Of a stretch of DNA of 64,000 bases, positions 1-11,879 are shown piece by piece. The notes under the pieces were generated by a model. It was given only the letters and a program-made list of their open reading frames with translations, was not told where the DNA came from and made no database searches. The DNA is from Elephas maximus indicus. Taxonomy: Eukaryota; Chordata; Mammalia; Proboscidea; Elephantidae. The DNA lies in assembly GCF_024166365.1 (NCBI RefSeq), contig NC_064821.1, positions 55,021,093-55,085,092 on the forward strand, written 5' to 3'. The position numbers and the translations under genes were made by a program. Position 1 is the first letter of the stretch, and every line of letters starts with the position of its first letter.

Positions 1-339
1 CGCTATGAGTCGGAGGCGATAATGAAGAAAAGATTGAGAAAGACTGGGTTAGACCAGTGATAAACAGACAAAAATTTCTGCTTTCCTGGCTTACATTCTT
101 GGGACATTTTAAAAAAAATTACAAGTAATTAATTAAATAATTCATCATGCAAAGTGTTGAGGGCAAAGGCCAGTGAACTAGGGAGCATATTTCACAGCGA
201 CCCCACCCCCAGCCCAGGGGACTGGAGACCCCTCTGAAGAAGGGATGTTTAAACTGAGACCTGAGGTTGTGCGGGAGCGAGCTGGGGCCTTTCTAGAGCC
301 TAAGTTTGCAGTTTCCAGAAATAGCCACTGCAGTACGGC

Positions 340-495
340 CTGAGCTGCTGTGATGATGAACAGGTTTCAGCGAAGCTTACAGACTAAGATGGGCTAGGAA
401 GGAAGGCCTGGCCATCTGCTTCCAAAGATGGGCCAATGAACACCCTATGGATCATAACGTCAGATGTTGTTGTGCATGGGGTGGCCCAGAGCAGG
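340..495 (+). mobile_element. Fragment of tRNA-Gly/RTE-tailed SINE (body and tail)
   Basis: The segment aligns by eye with the body of the better copy at 25,991-26,346: 'gatgctgaacagrtttcag', an 'aaggcctggc.atct.cttc' block, 'atggatcataac' and the tail motif 'ttgtgcatggggt'. The tRNA-like head is missing. It is an old, 5'-truncated copy and its ends are approximate. Confidence 0.55.
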
Positions 496-1587
496 GTGAC
501 AGGGCAGTTCACGAGCAATTTACACCTGGGTGTCAAAAAGCAAATGACCGGCTTCAATCCCTCTTTTTCATTCCAAGGGTGAGGCTCATGGTTCCGAATG
601 TCAGAATAGCTCAGCTGTGGCTGTCTTTTCACGGTGGACTCTGCAAGGTTTCCCCAGCCCTTCCTGCCCACAACATTTGCATTTTCACATTCCCCAGCCT
701 CATCTTCTTCCAGGTCAGCCAGCCTGTCGGCCTTCTGCTATCCCCTCCCTTGTCACTCTGAATAGTGAATCTAAGCTTGCTCTTTGATGCTCCCCACCCC
801 AAACTCCTGGCATTCCTGGGGGCGGTGGGGGCAAGGGGGGGCAAGACCACATGGGAATTTATTTTTAACAAACTCCCTGGCTCCAACTCAGACAGGCAAT
901 CCCACACCTAGCCCAGACACTGGAGTTTGGGAACCATCTGAAAAGGAAAAAAAAGGAAAAGTTGTTTAGAAGCGAAAGTTTTTCCAAATGTGCTGTGTTT
1001 TCTTCCTCCCTGGGCGTTCCAACCAGTATTTACTTTGTGGGCTAATGCAGAGATTTTAGCCTTTCCCACCCTGAATTGACTTTGAACTCAGGCTCAAAAT
1101 GCAGTCAAGGTGATTTCTAAGCCTGTCTTAAAGTCAAAATTGCTCAAGAGTTGGTCCTAACAGCCCCTCCCACTGAGTTCTCCCAGAATCTAGCCTCAGC
1201 CTGCTGAGGAAGACAGGACAGGTATCCCGATCCCTGTTTAACAGATGAGGAAACCAAGAGTCACATAGAAGTGGCAGAGCTGAAACTCAAACTCCACACC
1301 CCATGTCCTCTTCCCCTCAAGGTCCTAATGGTTGGAACCAAAAGTCTTTAGGAGATAGAGTTGGCCATTTAAACCCTGTAGGAAAGAAACCTGCAAGTTA
1401 CAATAGTAGCTATGTTATGTACAGAGCCTGTGAGATTCTTGGGTTATAAATAACAGAAACCCACTTAGGAAGAAGGAGAGGTTATTATAAGGATATAGGA
1501 GTGGTGCCTCCTAAAAGCTAAAAGGGCCAAAAGGGAATGAGGCCTTAAAAAAGAACTGGTCAGCTGTCAGACGCCATGCACCGTCTT

Positions 1588-1631
1588 CACACACACACAC
1601 GTGCGTGTACACACAGGCACACACACACACA
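1588..1631. repeat. Interrupted (CA)n microsatellite
   Basis: Alternating CA dinucleotides are broken by a short GTGCGTGTA interruption. Confidence 0.9.
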
Positions 1632-2123
1632 GGCCACATGTCCTCTGCATCTCTTCACACATCTGATTTTTCTACTCCAGTCATGTGACAGGAAGGGACT
1701 ACCTCACAGGCCCCCAGTTCAAGGGACCTGCCCAGGGGGCGAGTAGCATCTCAGAGCCCATAACCCCAAGACCTGGGAGTGATCATCTTAATAGCTCAGC
1801 TCATGCCAAGTATCCAATCAACTCTAGCCAGGGGCAGGGTCACCCATATGGCAGCCAGGTGGCCCTTCCTGGGGTGGGAAGGGGTAACATGGTAAGCAGA
1901 AGGCTAGACAGAACCCCTCAAATAGCCTTCATTTTTTCCTTCTGAGACATCAGAGACATAAGACACATTCAAGTCAGTAACAGCTTTTCAGGAGAAAGAA
2001 GCTCCATCACGTGAATGTAGCCATCATAAGAAGCCCCTGATTTCAAAACCATGAAACTGTAAAAAGAGAAAGTGAAATTTAGACTGCAAAAATATAAATA
2101 AATATATATGCAGATAAGGAAGA

Positions 2124-2284
2124 CGAAACAAAAAAACCCATTGCCATTGAGTCGATTCCGACTCATAGCGACCCTATAGGACAGAGTAGAACTGCCCCAT
2201 AGAGTTTCCAGGGAGCGCCTGGTGGGTTCAAACTGCTGACCTTTTGGTTAGCAGACATAACTCTTAACCACTGTGTCACCAGGG
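2124..2284 (-). mobile_element. AfroSINE with 9-bp target-site duplication
   Basis: Typical minus-strand AfroSINE: the poly-A side at about 2124, then 'cattgccattgagtcgatt', 'ataggacagagtagaactgc', 'ccttttggttagcag' and the tRNA-like head at the right end. TAAGGAAGA occurs at 2115-2123 and again at 2285-2293, immediately outside the element. That is a perfect target-site duplication and marks a complete retroposition event. Confidence 0.93.
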
Positions 2285-2423
2285 TAAGGAAGAGTATATG
2301 CCAAAACACTAATAATGCTTGTCTTTGAGTAGGCATTAGTAATGAATCATTATATCTTTTTCCTCATCTCTGTGTTCTTTTTTTTTCGCCCCTACTTCAC
2401 AACAAAAGTTTTATTTTGTCTAA

Positions 2424-2618
<195 letters not shown>

Positions 2619-3616
2619 GGAAACATCATCCCACCGAGCCTCCCGTGATCCTCTGTGAGTCAGGTTGACTCTTTGTGTCAAAATACTAAGATGCTTTTAT
2701 AGGACTTTAACGATTGTTAGCCTAGAGTTTTGCTTTCTAGACTGGTATTTTGTACAATACAGTATTTTGGAGTATGTGGGGAGAGGAGTTCTTTTTAAAA
2801 ATGTTATCTATGAGTGTATATACACTCATGCATATGAAGAATATATTTAAGTTTGTAACCCAGACTCCTAGGCATCAGTAGATAAATTTACATGGCTCCA
2901 TGTTTGGATCATGATGTACCCAAACATCACACCTCCAAGGAGCTCCAAGAGACCCAAGTCCAAGACCAAGTTCTGAGAAAACTCAAGACTTGTACTGCAG
3001 TCACAGGACAGAATGCTAATCTTGGGGCTGTCAAGGCCATAGTACCCTGCAATTACATTTGATTGTATTATAATAATAGTTAGAATGCCAATCAGTTTTA
3101 TCACTTCCCTAAGGATGGCTAATGTTTATGTGGCACCCTGCAGTTTTCAAAACACTTCTCTTTTAATCCTTCCCTAAACCCTGAGATATAAATAGTATTA
3201 TGTTCCCCATTTCACAGATGAAGAAGTTGAGACCAAGAGAGGTTAAATGGCTGGCCCAAAATTACACAGCTAGTAAATTCAAGAGTTGGGTCTTAAACCC
3301 AGGTTTCTAACTCATACTGCCCCTTCTGCTACACCAAGGTGGCCCAATAGTTGAAGCCCCGAGACCATAAGGACAAAGCAAGTTCCCAATTACCAAAGAG
3401 CAGACACTGCCCAGGGGTGCACACTCCTCCTCTACAGTGTTTGGAGAGGCCATTATTTTCCTTGTCCACTCTCTGCTTCTCCCGTGTTCTGTCCTCTCTC
3501 CACCCATTCCTCCTCTGACTACCTTTCTTGTATGGCCAGGATGGCCAAACAAAATAGGAGGAAGAGCCAGAATTCGTGACTATCATTTACCTTTATTTTT
3601 TAAAAGCCACAATAAA
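2619..3616 (+). other. Possible FHAD1 3' UTR and following intergenic DNA
   Basis: Non-coding sequence follows the TAG at 2616. The first plain AATAAA on this strand is at 3611-3616, about 1 kb downstream, and could be the polyadenylation signal. A MIR lies inside at about 3120-3320. No other gene is visible. Confidence 0.3.
3120..3320 (+). mobile_element. MIR
   Basis: Shows the usual MIR order: a 'tttaatccttcc' block, 'ccccatttcacagatgaagaa', 'gagaggttaaatggctggcc', 'cacagctagtaa' and 'aacccaggtttctaactc'. Confidence 0.8.
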
Positions 3617-3659
3617 AATATTTTGATATTTCAAAACCAAATGTATTCTTTATACTGAC

Positions 3660-4930
3660 TAGAAGTAAGGGAAAATAAAAGAAACTCTCTGTGGAACACT
3701 CCAGTAAAAGTATATCTTACACAAAGTTAGGCTTTGAAGTCAGTGAGGAAGGTGAACATTACTTGACCTCAGAAATACTCTTGAAAACCCCTTAAATTTT
3801 CCATAAAGCACAGTTTTTTTTAATTATTTATACCGTGCCCTATCCCCCAAATCCAAAGAAGTCAATTTACCCTCCAGTCTTGAAATAGATCACTTTGGTT
3901 AAACAGCAGTTTGGGTAGGTGGCTCATGTTTGGAGCCAAATTAAATGAAAAATACTTTACTTGTTGAGCACGTATGTTTGAATCTGCGTAAATTAAATGT
4001 AATGCCTGTATAATGCCACTATATTTTAGGTCTTTCAAAGGTTATGTTAATTTTTATCATATTAGCATTACAACCAGGATGGCAACTTCTTTTCTACATC
4101 CCTTGAACTAGGTAGTCCGTGAGTGTCACTTCACTTTCTCTGAGGATACACATCCACTTTGAGGTTTGCCCTACGTACGCTGATCTCGTGGTCATAGCTG
4201 ATTGGCTAAGTGGTAGATATCCGTCTTAAGCCAAGCCAATCAGATTTTTCTCCTAACTCAAGCATGAGCCACTCAGCACCTCTGTCCTTCGTATTTGGGA
4301 GTGGGACACTGGTATGCCACTCAGGTCTTTAGTGGTGCTGGAGCGTCTTGATGCAGTTCCAGGACTGGGGTGGCCCTTGTGTTCAGAGAAACAAAGCCAG
4401 ACTTCAAAAAGAGAGAAGGCCGCAGTACATGTGTAACAAGTAGAGACAAAAAGCCATGGCACCCCAGAGAGACAGTGCAGCAGACACTGGAGCTTGGCTG
4501 CCCCAAAGCCATTCACAAGCTGCCTAGTCCTCTCTTTACTGTGTAGGCTGAAAACTAACCTGCTTGATTTCCCAGCCTCCCATGCAGCTAGGGCTGGCCA
4601 ATGACAGATAAGTGGAAGCTCCTGGGGAGGGTATCCACCTGGAATAAAAAGTAAGGCCTCCCTGGGGAAAAGCTTTTGCCCTTTGCTTTTTTTTTTTTTT
4701 TTTCCCTCCACTCCTGGAGCTCAGACTTGGAGCTGCCATCTTGGGGATCATCAGGCAACAAACAAGAGGACGAACGAGCTCACCTTCCACGGACAATGAA
4801 GTGGAAAGTCAAGAGAGACCTGGGTGGGTCCTGATGGCATCACTAGCTCTGCACCCTGACTGAACTTCCTACCTCTATGCTTCTGGTCGTGTAAGACAAA
4901 TAAATCTCTACCTATTTAAGTGGCTGTAGT
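3660..4930. other. Intergenic, nothing firmly recognised
   Basis: AT-rich DNA with a poly-T run at about 4685-4703. Open frames on the minus strand near 4253-4796 run through this T run as poly-lysine and have no domain, so I do not call them. Confidence 0.5.
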
Positions 4931-5121
4931 CAAGTATATCCATCTGTACTGTGGAACACACCACCCCAAAACTTAGTGATTTAAAATAACGAGTATTTAT
5001 TACTGCTCATGAGTCCATGGGTCAAGCTGGGCACTTTTGCTAGTCTGGGCTCGCTTGGCTGGTGCTGGATGGTTTAAGATGGCCTCATTTACATGCCTGG
5101 TCATTGGCAGGCAAGTGGGTT

Positions 5122-5343
5122 ATGGCAGTGGTTCTCAACCTGAGTGATTTCGCCCCTCAGGGGATACTTGACAATGTCTGGATGCATTTTTGGTTGTCAT
5201 TACTGGGGGTGAGGATGCTACTATCATCTAGTGGGTAGAGGCCAGGAATGCTGCTAAACATCCTACAATACACAGGACAGCTTCCAGAATAAAGAATCAT
5301 TTGGTCCGGAATGTCAGTCACGCTGAGGTTGAGAAACCCTGGT
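5122..5343 (+). mobile_element. MER20-like hAT-Charlie non-autonomous transposon
   Basis: Terminal inverted repeats are visible: CAGTGGTTCTCAACCT at the left and a matching AGGTTGAGAAACCCTG at the right. Internal hallmarks are 'gacaatgtctgga', 'gtagaggccaggaatgctgc' and 'aaacatcctacaatacacag'. The flanks (about 4935-5115 and 5345-5580) look like the two halves of an older repeat that I cannot name, so this copy may be nested. The family name is from memory. Confidence 0.75.
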
Positions 5344-5344
5344 C

Positions 5345-6855
5345 TAGATCTTTCTCAGTTGGACAGTTCCCTGCTCCACATGGTCTCTCATCACCCAGCA
5401 GGCTAGACCAGGGTCACTCACATGGTGGTGGTCACCGGTTTCCAAGTACAACAGGAGAGAGCAAGCCCCAATGCACAAGAAATTTTCACGTCTCTATCTA
5501 CCTTGTGTTTGCTAATACTCCATTGAACCAAGCAAGTCACATGGCCAGAGTAAGTGTGGGAGGGACCCCAATTTTTTACATTCTACCCACAACAGGTTTT
5601 CCGTTTTTTAAGCTAAATGCATTCTCAACTGACACAAAAGGAAAAACAGTTACCTTGATTCCTCATGACTTTCTGGTTCTTACTTCCTTTCCCTGTGAGA
5701 GTCAGTTCCAATTCATGCCCTTTGGTCCAACTGGGACCCTTTGTATCACTTATTTTTTGGTTGCAAACCACTCATTCTTCGGTTGCAAACAACAGAAGCC
5801 TACTGTGGCTAACAAGCAGAAGGGGAGTTTATTGAAAGGAAATAAAGAAGTTCAGAGAATCAAGGGGCAAACAAAGCAGAAGCGTCAGACTTAAACAATC
5901 GGGAACTGACTTTTCTTTCCCCATAGATTTTCCATTTTTGCTTCAGCTGGCTTAAGTTTCTGTTATTTGCAACCAAACTGGCCTTTACTAAGATACTCTG
6001 CTACACAGACCCCACTGGTAATTCTGAGAAGCTACCAACAACTTTCCCCTGGGGTTGTACCAAGGTACAACATACCTGCAGTCCCCCAAAACTTCCCAAT
6101 CTTCTTCTGATTCCCCAAGAAGCTAAGGCAGACAACTTCCTTCCTCCCTTGCCAATGGCAGACCATTTGGATTCTCGGATTCGTGACTTTGCCGATAAGG
6201 TGCCCTTCTCTTGCAACTTGGCAGCTTCATCAGCGCCTGCTGTTGTGGAAACTAGAGTCATGAAATGTCTGGAGAAAAAAAAAAATAGCTTCTGGATCTG
6301 AATTCCAAAGTGTGCTCCTGGTAAGTAGAATGGTTTCCAATTTTTTAGGGTCTGAGGAATGAATGCAATATGCAAATGACAGAGGAAACCCAAAACTTAC
6401 TGATGCTAATGTGTTCCTCTTCTCCCTGCCGAGGGCCCTTCTGAAGCAGGGGTCAGGGTGCCCGCTGAGGGTAGACTATTTCAGCATATCAACTTGGCCT
6501 CATTTCCATCAAGATGTGCCGCTCACATCCGTCCGCTCAGTGTCCCAAGTTATTTTGGGCCAATATATGACCTTATGTGCCTGCTTTTGTTTTTAAACAT
6601 TTTTCTTTGCCCATCTGTTCCCCAGGAATCTGTTGCAATGCCTCCTTCCTATAATGAGAAGTGTTAGCAGGCTCCTTGTTTTGAGTTTCCTTTCACCTTT
6701 AGCATATTGCTTTCATTCCTTAGACCCTAAATTATTAAAAAAAAAAAAAATGATTAGGGGCAGAAATTTCATCCTCTGGCTAACGGTGGTCTTACCATCA
6801 TAGAAGTCAATGGTGTCCTTTGGCTGATAAATTACTTTTTTGGTTAAGCAAAGCC
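5345..6855. other. Intergenic, no gene recognised
   Basis: Contains a 197-codon open frame (5301-5894), but it starts inside the transposon end, has no homologous feel and shows no splice or promoter context. A poly-A run lies at about 6737-6750. Nothing else is called. Confidence 0.5.
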
Positions 6856-6904
6856 TTCAATCAGACAAGAAATATTGGGTACCTACTATGTGCCAGGTGG
6901 TGAA

Positions 6905-6995
6905 GATGGCACAGGACTGGGCAACATTTCATTCTGTTGTACATGAGATCACCATGAATCAGAGCCAACATCATGGCAACTAATAACAACTGTGT
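6905..6995 (+). mobile_element. RTE 3'-tail fragment
   Basis: 'gatggcacaggactgggc' followed by 'cattctgttgtacatgagat' and an 'aactaataacaac' end matches the extreme 3' end of the RTE copy at 39,520-39,621. It may be a truncated RTE or an RTE-tailed SINE. Confidence 0.65.
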
Positions 6996-7199
6996 GCCAG
7001 ACACTGATGGCCTTGACCATCGCTCCCCTGTCTTTTCATGTTCTGACCTGCTGCTCTAACTGGAAAGAAGTTGGTTTACCTACCTCTGGGTGTGTGACAT
7101 TCACATAACTGCAGGGGGCTCTTTAGAGAGAGCTGCATGCAGTGATGACCCTCTTCCCGGAGTTTGCATGTGCTTTTCAACTGTTGAAGTTTAATAGCT

Positions 7200-7420
7200 A
7201 ATAATGGTAACTACCTTGTATAGCATCCTGACTGGCCTTCAGGTGTGTGCTAAGCACAGTCCAGGCATTATCGCACTTAACCCTCACTGTGTGCATCACT
7301 CCTGTTTTACCTAGGAAAGCGATGAGTCTAGAGGAGGTAAGCAACTTGCCCGAGGTCACAGAGCAAATGTCAGAGCTCAGATGTCCTACTCCTGACTGCT
7401 CCCATATATTGCTTCCCAAA
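7200..7420 (+). mobile_element. MIR
   Basis: Contains 'cacttaaccctcactgtgtg', 'gaggtaagcaacttgcc', 'gaggtcacagagca' and 'tcctactcctgactgctcc' in MIR order. Confidence 0.75.
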
Positions 7421-7465
7421 GTGAAGTCCAGGAACCAGCTAGTTGTCTACTAATCCATGAGAATA

Positions 7466-7667
7466 GGGTCAACAAACTCTCTGTAAAAGGTCAGATAGTA
7501 CATATTTTATGCTTTGCAGACCATACAGTCTCTGTTGCCTTTACTCAACATTGGCATTGTAGCACAATATGTAAATGAATGAGCGTGGCTGAGTTCCAAT
7601 AAAACTTTATTTACAAAAACAGGCAGTGGGCCAGATATAACCCATAGGCCACAGTTTGCCAATCCCA
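7466..7667 (+). mobile_element. hAT-Charlie-type MITE (MER family)
   Basis: Starts with 'gggtcaacaaact' and ends with 'agtttgccaatccc', imperfect inverted repeats of each other. The middle has 'gctttgcagaccatac' and 'aataaaactttatttacaaa', a well-known mammalian MER element signature. I do not assign the exact family name. Confidence 0.7.
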
Positions 7668-7769
7668 TGTAAACTCTCATCTAGACCAGGCTATTAATAT
7701 CGGCATGGTTATTGCCTACCACATGACTATCGGGAAGCCAGATTATCGTCATCTTCATCACTGAGAGCA

Positions 7770-8032
7770 TTTGGAGCTTTTATTATGTGCACACCTCGCC
7801 CTAAACACTTTATATAAATTGTCTCGTTTAATCCTCTTAAGTATTCAGGAAGGAGATCCCACTGACCAACCAATCCGTTGCCGTCGAGTCAATTCCCACT
7901 CATAGTGAGGAAGGAGATAGGTAGCCCCATCTTATAGACAATGTAACTGAGGCTAGAAAAATAAAGTAACTTGGCCAACGTCACCCTGCTGGTGTTCAAA
8001 TACAGCTTCTAACCATTATATCACGCTGCCTT
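7770..8032 (+). mobile_element. MIR split by a tiny AfroSINE fragment
   Basis: MIR blocks ('ttgtctcgtttaatcctctt', 'atgtaactgaggctagaaa', 'aagtaacttggccaacgtca') continue on both sides of the insertion at 7858-7907. Confidence 0.7.
7858..7907 (-). mobile_element. 50-bp 5'-truncated AfroSINE with 11-bp target-site duplication
   Basis: Only the 3' end of the SINE is present ('gttgccgtcgagtcaattcc' then 'actcatagtg'). AGGAAGGAGAT flanks it at 7847-7857 and 7908-7918, showing an integration event rather than later erosion. Confidence 0.85.
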
Positions 8033-8039
8033 TCACTGT

Positions 8040-9160
8040 CAGAGAGGTGCATCTTCACAATAGGGAGAGCTTCAACAGTGGGTCTGAAGACCTGCTTTCC
8101 CCTGGACCAAGCCTGAATGGATGCTGGCTTCATGACACGCCCCTTCCTCTAAGCATCCTGGTTTATTGGCCCCTTTCTGAGAGTCACTTGCTTTCTTCAC
8201 TTAACACTGTAGGTCAGGTGTCCCTGGCCTAGGCACCATGCTAGTTCTTTAAACTGACTTTGTATATCCCTGCATTGGTCCACTATGCGTTACTGTTACA
8301 GTTTCTCAAGTTCTCAGTCACTGTGCAGAGGCCACGTGCCTTCCATCTATTCCTTCTGCCTTCTCTGCTGAGCAAAGAGCTGCTTGAATGACCTCTGGGC
8401 CATACTGATGCCCAAGGACCAGCAGGTCACCCGGGCCTGATCCCTATCTGATGCCGCTGACGCTGTCCTCAGAGGAGATAGGACACAGACACTTGAGAGG
8501 CTTGTTTTTTAAGAGCTCCTGTTAACTTTTGTGTTGAGTCATGTGGGTGCATAGAAGTGTCACTTTAGCAGCTTCCTTTTCTTAGCAGTGACCTTGAGAC
8601 CTAAAAATGGGCCACAGGATGCTCTGGAGAGGACACTGAGAAAATAGTTTGTCCCCAGCCCAGAGCTAGGCCACATGTTCATTCGACAAATATTTATCCA
8701 GCGCTTTCCTCAAGCCACACACTGGGCAGGGCTCTGAGGATTCAAAGTTGAACCTGACAGAGGTCTCTTCCCTCAGGAAACTTGGGTTCTCTGGGGATGT
8801 GAGATATTTTATTAACAGCGTCATTACAGGTTGTGTTAAGTGCTGGGTCCAAGTCAGAGGGGGATTCAGCTGGAAGAGTTGTAGGCTCTCTCAGTCTCCC
8901 AGTGTGGGATCCAACAAATCTCACTCCTCGAGCTGGCTGGCCCATGCAACCCCCCAACTCACCCCTGCCTTGCCCACGACCAGGATGACTGTCCAGTGCC
9001 CAACACACTTAATAAACATGTCTTGATTGTCTGACTGTAGGAGCACCCTGCTTTCACAGGATAGCTGGTGCGTGGATAAAAATCACACTCAGCTATATGT
9101 ATTATCACATCCTTGGAACGGATCCAGGAGGGCGTTGCAGAAGCATTGCTGATTTCTGAC
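8040..9160. other. Intergenic, with an ancient MIR/L2-like segment
   Basis: At about 8676-8850 the sequence 'ttcgacaaatatttatccag' and what follows resemble ancient MIR/L2-type repeats. The rest is unassigned. No coding exon is supported. Confidence 0.4.
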
Positions 9161-9161
9161 T

Positions 9162-9184
9162 CACACACACACACACACACACAC
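9162..9184. repeat. (CA)n microsatellite
   Basis: Uninterrupted CA dinucleotides over about 23 bases. Confidence 0.95.
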
Positions 9185-9356
9185 GTCTTAGGAGTTTCAC
9201 TAGTGCCCTGCAACCGCCTGTGACTTAACAGAAGCAGAAAAGAAGCTCAGCTTTGGTTTCTCCAGCACATCCAGTTGGCCACGTGCAACTAATTTGAAAG
9301 AAGATTGTGGTGTTTCATAGTATCCAAGGTAACCACAAAAAGAGAGCTTGATAAGT

Positions 9357-9575
9357 TAAGGAGTCCTGGTGGCGCCGTGGTTAAAGCGCTCGGCTGCTAA
9401 CCACGAGGTTGGCGGTGCAAACCCACCAACCGCTCCACCAAGCGCAAGATGTGGCGGTCTTGCTTCCATACAGATTTACAGCCTTGGAAACCCTATGGGG
9501 CAGTTCTACCCTGTCCTATAGTGTTGCTATGAGTCGGAATCTACTCAATGACACTGGGCTTGGTTTTGGTTTATA
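9357..9575 (+). mobile_element. AfroSINE
   Basis: Plus-strand copy with head 'aggagtcctggtggcgc', box-B-like 'ggttggcggtgcaaaccc', 'aaaccctatggggcagttct' and 'gctatgagtcggaat', then a T-rich tail. It belongs to the 'agatgtggcggtct' subfamily. Confidence 0.92.
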
Positions 9576-9583
9576 GACAGGTT

Positions 9584-9777
9584 AAGGAGTCCCTGGGTGG
9601 TGAAAACAGTTAAGCGCTCGACTGCTAACCAAAAGGCTGGCAGTCTGAACACACCCTGCTTCCAAAAGGTCACAGCAATGAAAACCCTATGGAACGGTTC
9701 TACTCTACAACACATGAGGTCACCGTGAGTCAAAAAGGACTCGACGGTAACTCACTTTGTTTTTTTGGTTTATGAAC
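9584..9777 (+). mobile_element. AfroSINE, second subfamily, directly after the first
   Basis: The head 'aaggagtccctgggtggtg' starts about ten bases after the previous SINE ends. It has the 'ggctggcagtctgaac' and 'catgaggtcaccgtgagtc' blocks of the subfamily with the longer middle. Confidence 0.9.
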
Positions 9778-9779
9778 AG

Positions 9780-10865
9780 GTTGTCTTCTAATGACTTGCA
9801 AATGCAGCCGTTGTCCCCATCATCCCGGGAACACTGTAGCACTGTGTTCCCATAAGCACCTGCCTGACCCCAGCTCCTCTTCCCCACGACACCCCCATTG
9901 TACCCCCTGCATGGTTTCCAGACTTTGCAAGAGGTGAGAAGGCCCCTAAGACCAGCCAGGCTGTGACCCCATTCCCTGCTCTCACCCAGATGGCCCCAGA
10001 TGAGTATCTGGGCTGTCCCTGAAACTTGACCTCTGCATATCTTTCTCTGTCAGCCTTGCCAAGGATTTCCTGATGGCTACAAAGTGTTTGTGATGATTAA
10101 TTAGTAAGCTGGTATTTGTTAAGTGCTAAGTGAGTGCTTTTTTTTTTTTTTTTTTTAAGTGAGTGGTGCAGTTTCTGAGCCAGCTTTATCTCTGACCGCC
10201 TCCCTAATCCCTCCTCCTTATTTTCCCAGCATCTCGGCTGCAGAGACCACCCGGCTCAGTCAGGCTCTGGAATGGCCACCAGTGTTCACTCCACCTGCTC
10301 CATCACCCAAGAGCTCTTCAACCCTCTCCCTCCTCCCTGATGGTCAAAGTGCTGTTGTTTTTCTTAATATGATTTCACCCCTCCCCAAAAGACAGTTATA
10401 CAAGGAGATGTGGGAGGCAGAAAAGACACATAGTCAACGATGACTAAATCATCCTAGCTCCCTTGCTGCTGGAATAGTTTCAGAATTGGCTCTCACTCAC
10501 CCCGGCCTCTGTAACAGTCCTTTGTGGAGGGTGTGATTTTTCCTGAAGATCATTCTTTCCACATGACCAAATGCTGTAATCGTTTCTTTCTGTCAGTCCC
10601 GTGCTCCCGGGCACAGAACTCAGGGTCGTTCAGAAGTGATTTTTCCCTAATAAATAAGCAGCTGATATTTCCTGAAGTTTCTTAATCCATCAGTGCTCAC
10701 CAGTTATCCCTGCTTTTCCCTTCCTTAACTACTACTTTGATGTCTGAATAAGTGGTTTTCCCGAAGTCCAGTGATCACAAAAGGAAAAAGTTCAAATACA
10801 AGGCAGCCCCCACAAGCACCTCTGACTTTGGGGCAGATCAACAGTCTTCCTAGACAGGGCCTGGG
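9780..10865. other. Intergenic, no gene recognised
   Basis: A T run lies at about 10,138-10,157. A 94-codon open frame at 10,159-10,443 begins next to it but has no promoter, splice or homology support. Confidence 0.4.
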
Positions 10866-10867
10866 CC

Positions 10868-11095
10868 CAAAAACAACAACAAAAAAAAACCTGTGGTCAT
10901 CTAGTCGATTTTGACTCATGGCAACCCCATGTGTTAAAGAGTAGAACTGCTCCATAGGGTTTTTCTTGGCTGTAATCCTTATGGAAGCAGATTGCCACGT
11001 CTTTCTTCTGTGATGCCTCTGGGTGGGTTCAAACTGCCATCCTTTTGGTTAGTAGCTAAGCACAAACCATTTGCACCACTCAGGGAATACCTGGG
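10868..11095 (-). mobile_element. AfroSINE
   Basis: Minus-strand copy: 'aacaacaacaaaaaaaaa' tail, 'ggtcatctagtcgattttga', 'agagtagaactgctccatag' and 'ccttttggttagtagc', ending with the decayed head near 11,090. Confidence 0.9.
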
Positions 11096-11394
11096 CCCGG
11101 CCCAAGGCCTCTGAAATGGGGCAGAGTGCTGGCAGCTCACCCTCTTTCCCTGTGGTCATACGAGCACCAGAGCTCTGCAAACCCAGAGAGCTGGTGAGAA
11201 AATCAACCCAAGAGGTGTTAAAAGGGCTTACCCACCATGGCATCACTTCCTGAGCTCTGAGCTCAATAACAGCAAGCCTCAGGGGCTCGGCTCCCCTTTT
11301 GCAAGTCACCATAGGTAATTAACAGGAATTCCCCAACCTGGGTATCATGGGGTCTGCCCTCCCCCCAAGGATTGTGTGCACACAAACCAAGTGA

Positions 11395-11460
11395 GTCATT
11401 GACCAGGAAGTTTGATAACTCAGTATAGTCATTAACCAGGAAGTTTGATAACTACATATA
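11395..11460. repeat. 33-bp unit duplicated in tandem
   Basis: 'gtcatt[g/a]accaggaag' plus 'tttgataactcagtata' occurs at 11,395-11,427 and again with few changes at 11,428-11,460. Confidence 0.85.
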
Positions 11461-11667
11461 GCTCATGTGAATAACTCAAACCAAAACCCCTGGTTTTTCA
11501 CAAATGTGTAACCTTTTTTTTAAAAAAAAAAAAAGAAGGAAAGCCCCTCACATAATCTCTTGGCTGTTAAAAGTTTGCCCCCACGTCAAGCAGATACAAA
11601 ACATTTCATAATAAAAGTGGCTCTATTTTATGAAGATCCATTGTAAATCATATGTTGGGGTAAGTCG

Positions 11668-11878
11668 ATGGTCCCTGGAGGCTTTGGTTAGTAGTGCCTG
11701 ACTACTAACCAAACGATTGGCAGTTCGAACCCACCCAGCTACACCTGGGAAGGCCTGGTGATCTGCTTCCATAAAGATTACAGCCAAGAAAACCCAATGG
11801 AGCTCAGTCCTACTCTGTAACCATGGGATCGCCACAAGTTGGAACCAGCTGGATGGCAATGGGTTTAGTTTTGGGATA
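11668..11878 (+). mobile_element. AfroSINE
   Basis: Plus-strand copy with 'actaaccaaacgattggcag', 'ttcgaacccacccag', 'ggcctggtgatctgcttcc' and 'ggatggcaatgggttt'. Confidence 0.9.
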
Positions 11879-11879
11879 A

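Larger units (their letters stand above)
1..2123. other. Upstream non-coding region (probable FHAD1 last intron), mostly unassigned
   Basis: Apart from an RTE-tailed SINE remnant near 340-495 and a CA repeat at 1588-1631, I recognise no coding exon or RNA gene here. The first 14 bases resemble the 3' part of an AfroSINE cut by the window edge, but they are too short to call. If the exon at 2499 belongs to FHAD1, this stretch is its last intron. Open frames here have no splice context or recognisable protein similarity. Confidence 0.5.

Noticed and set aside
5301-5894. 197-codon plus-strand frame
   Set aside because: It begins within a MER20-like transposon end and has no splice or promoter context.
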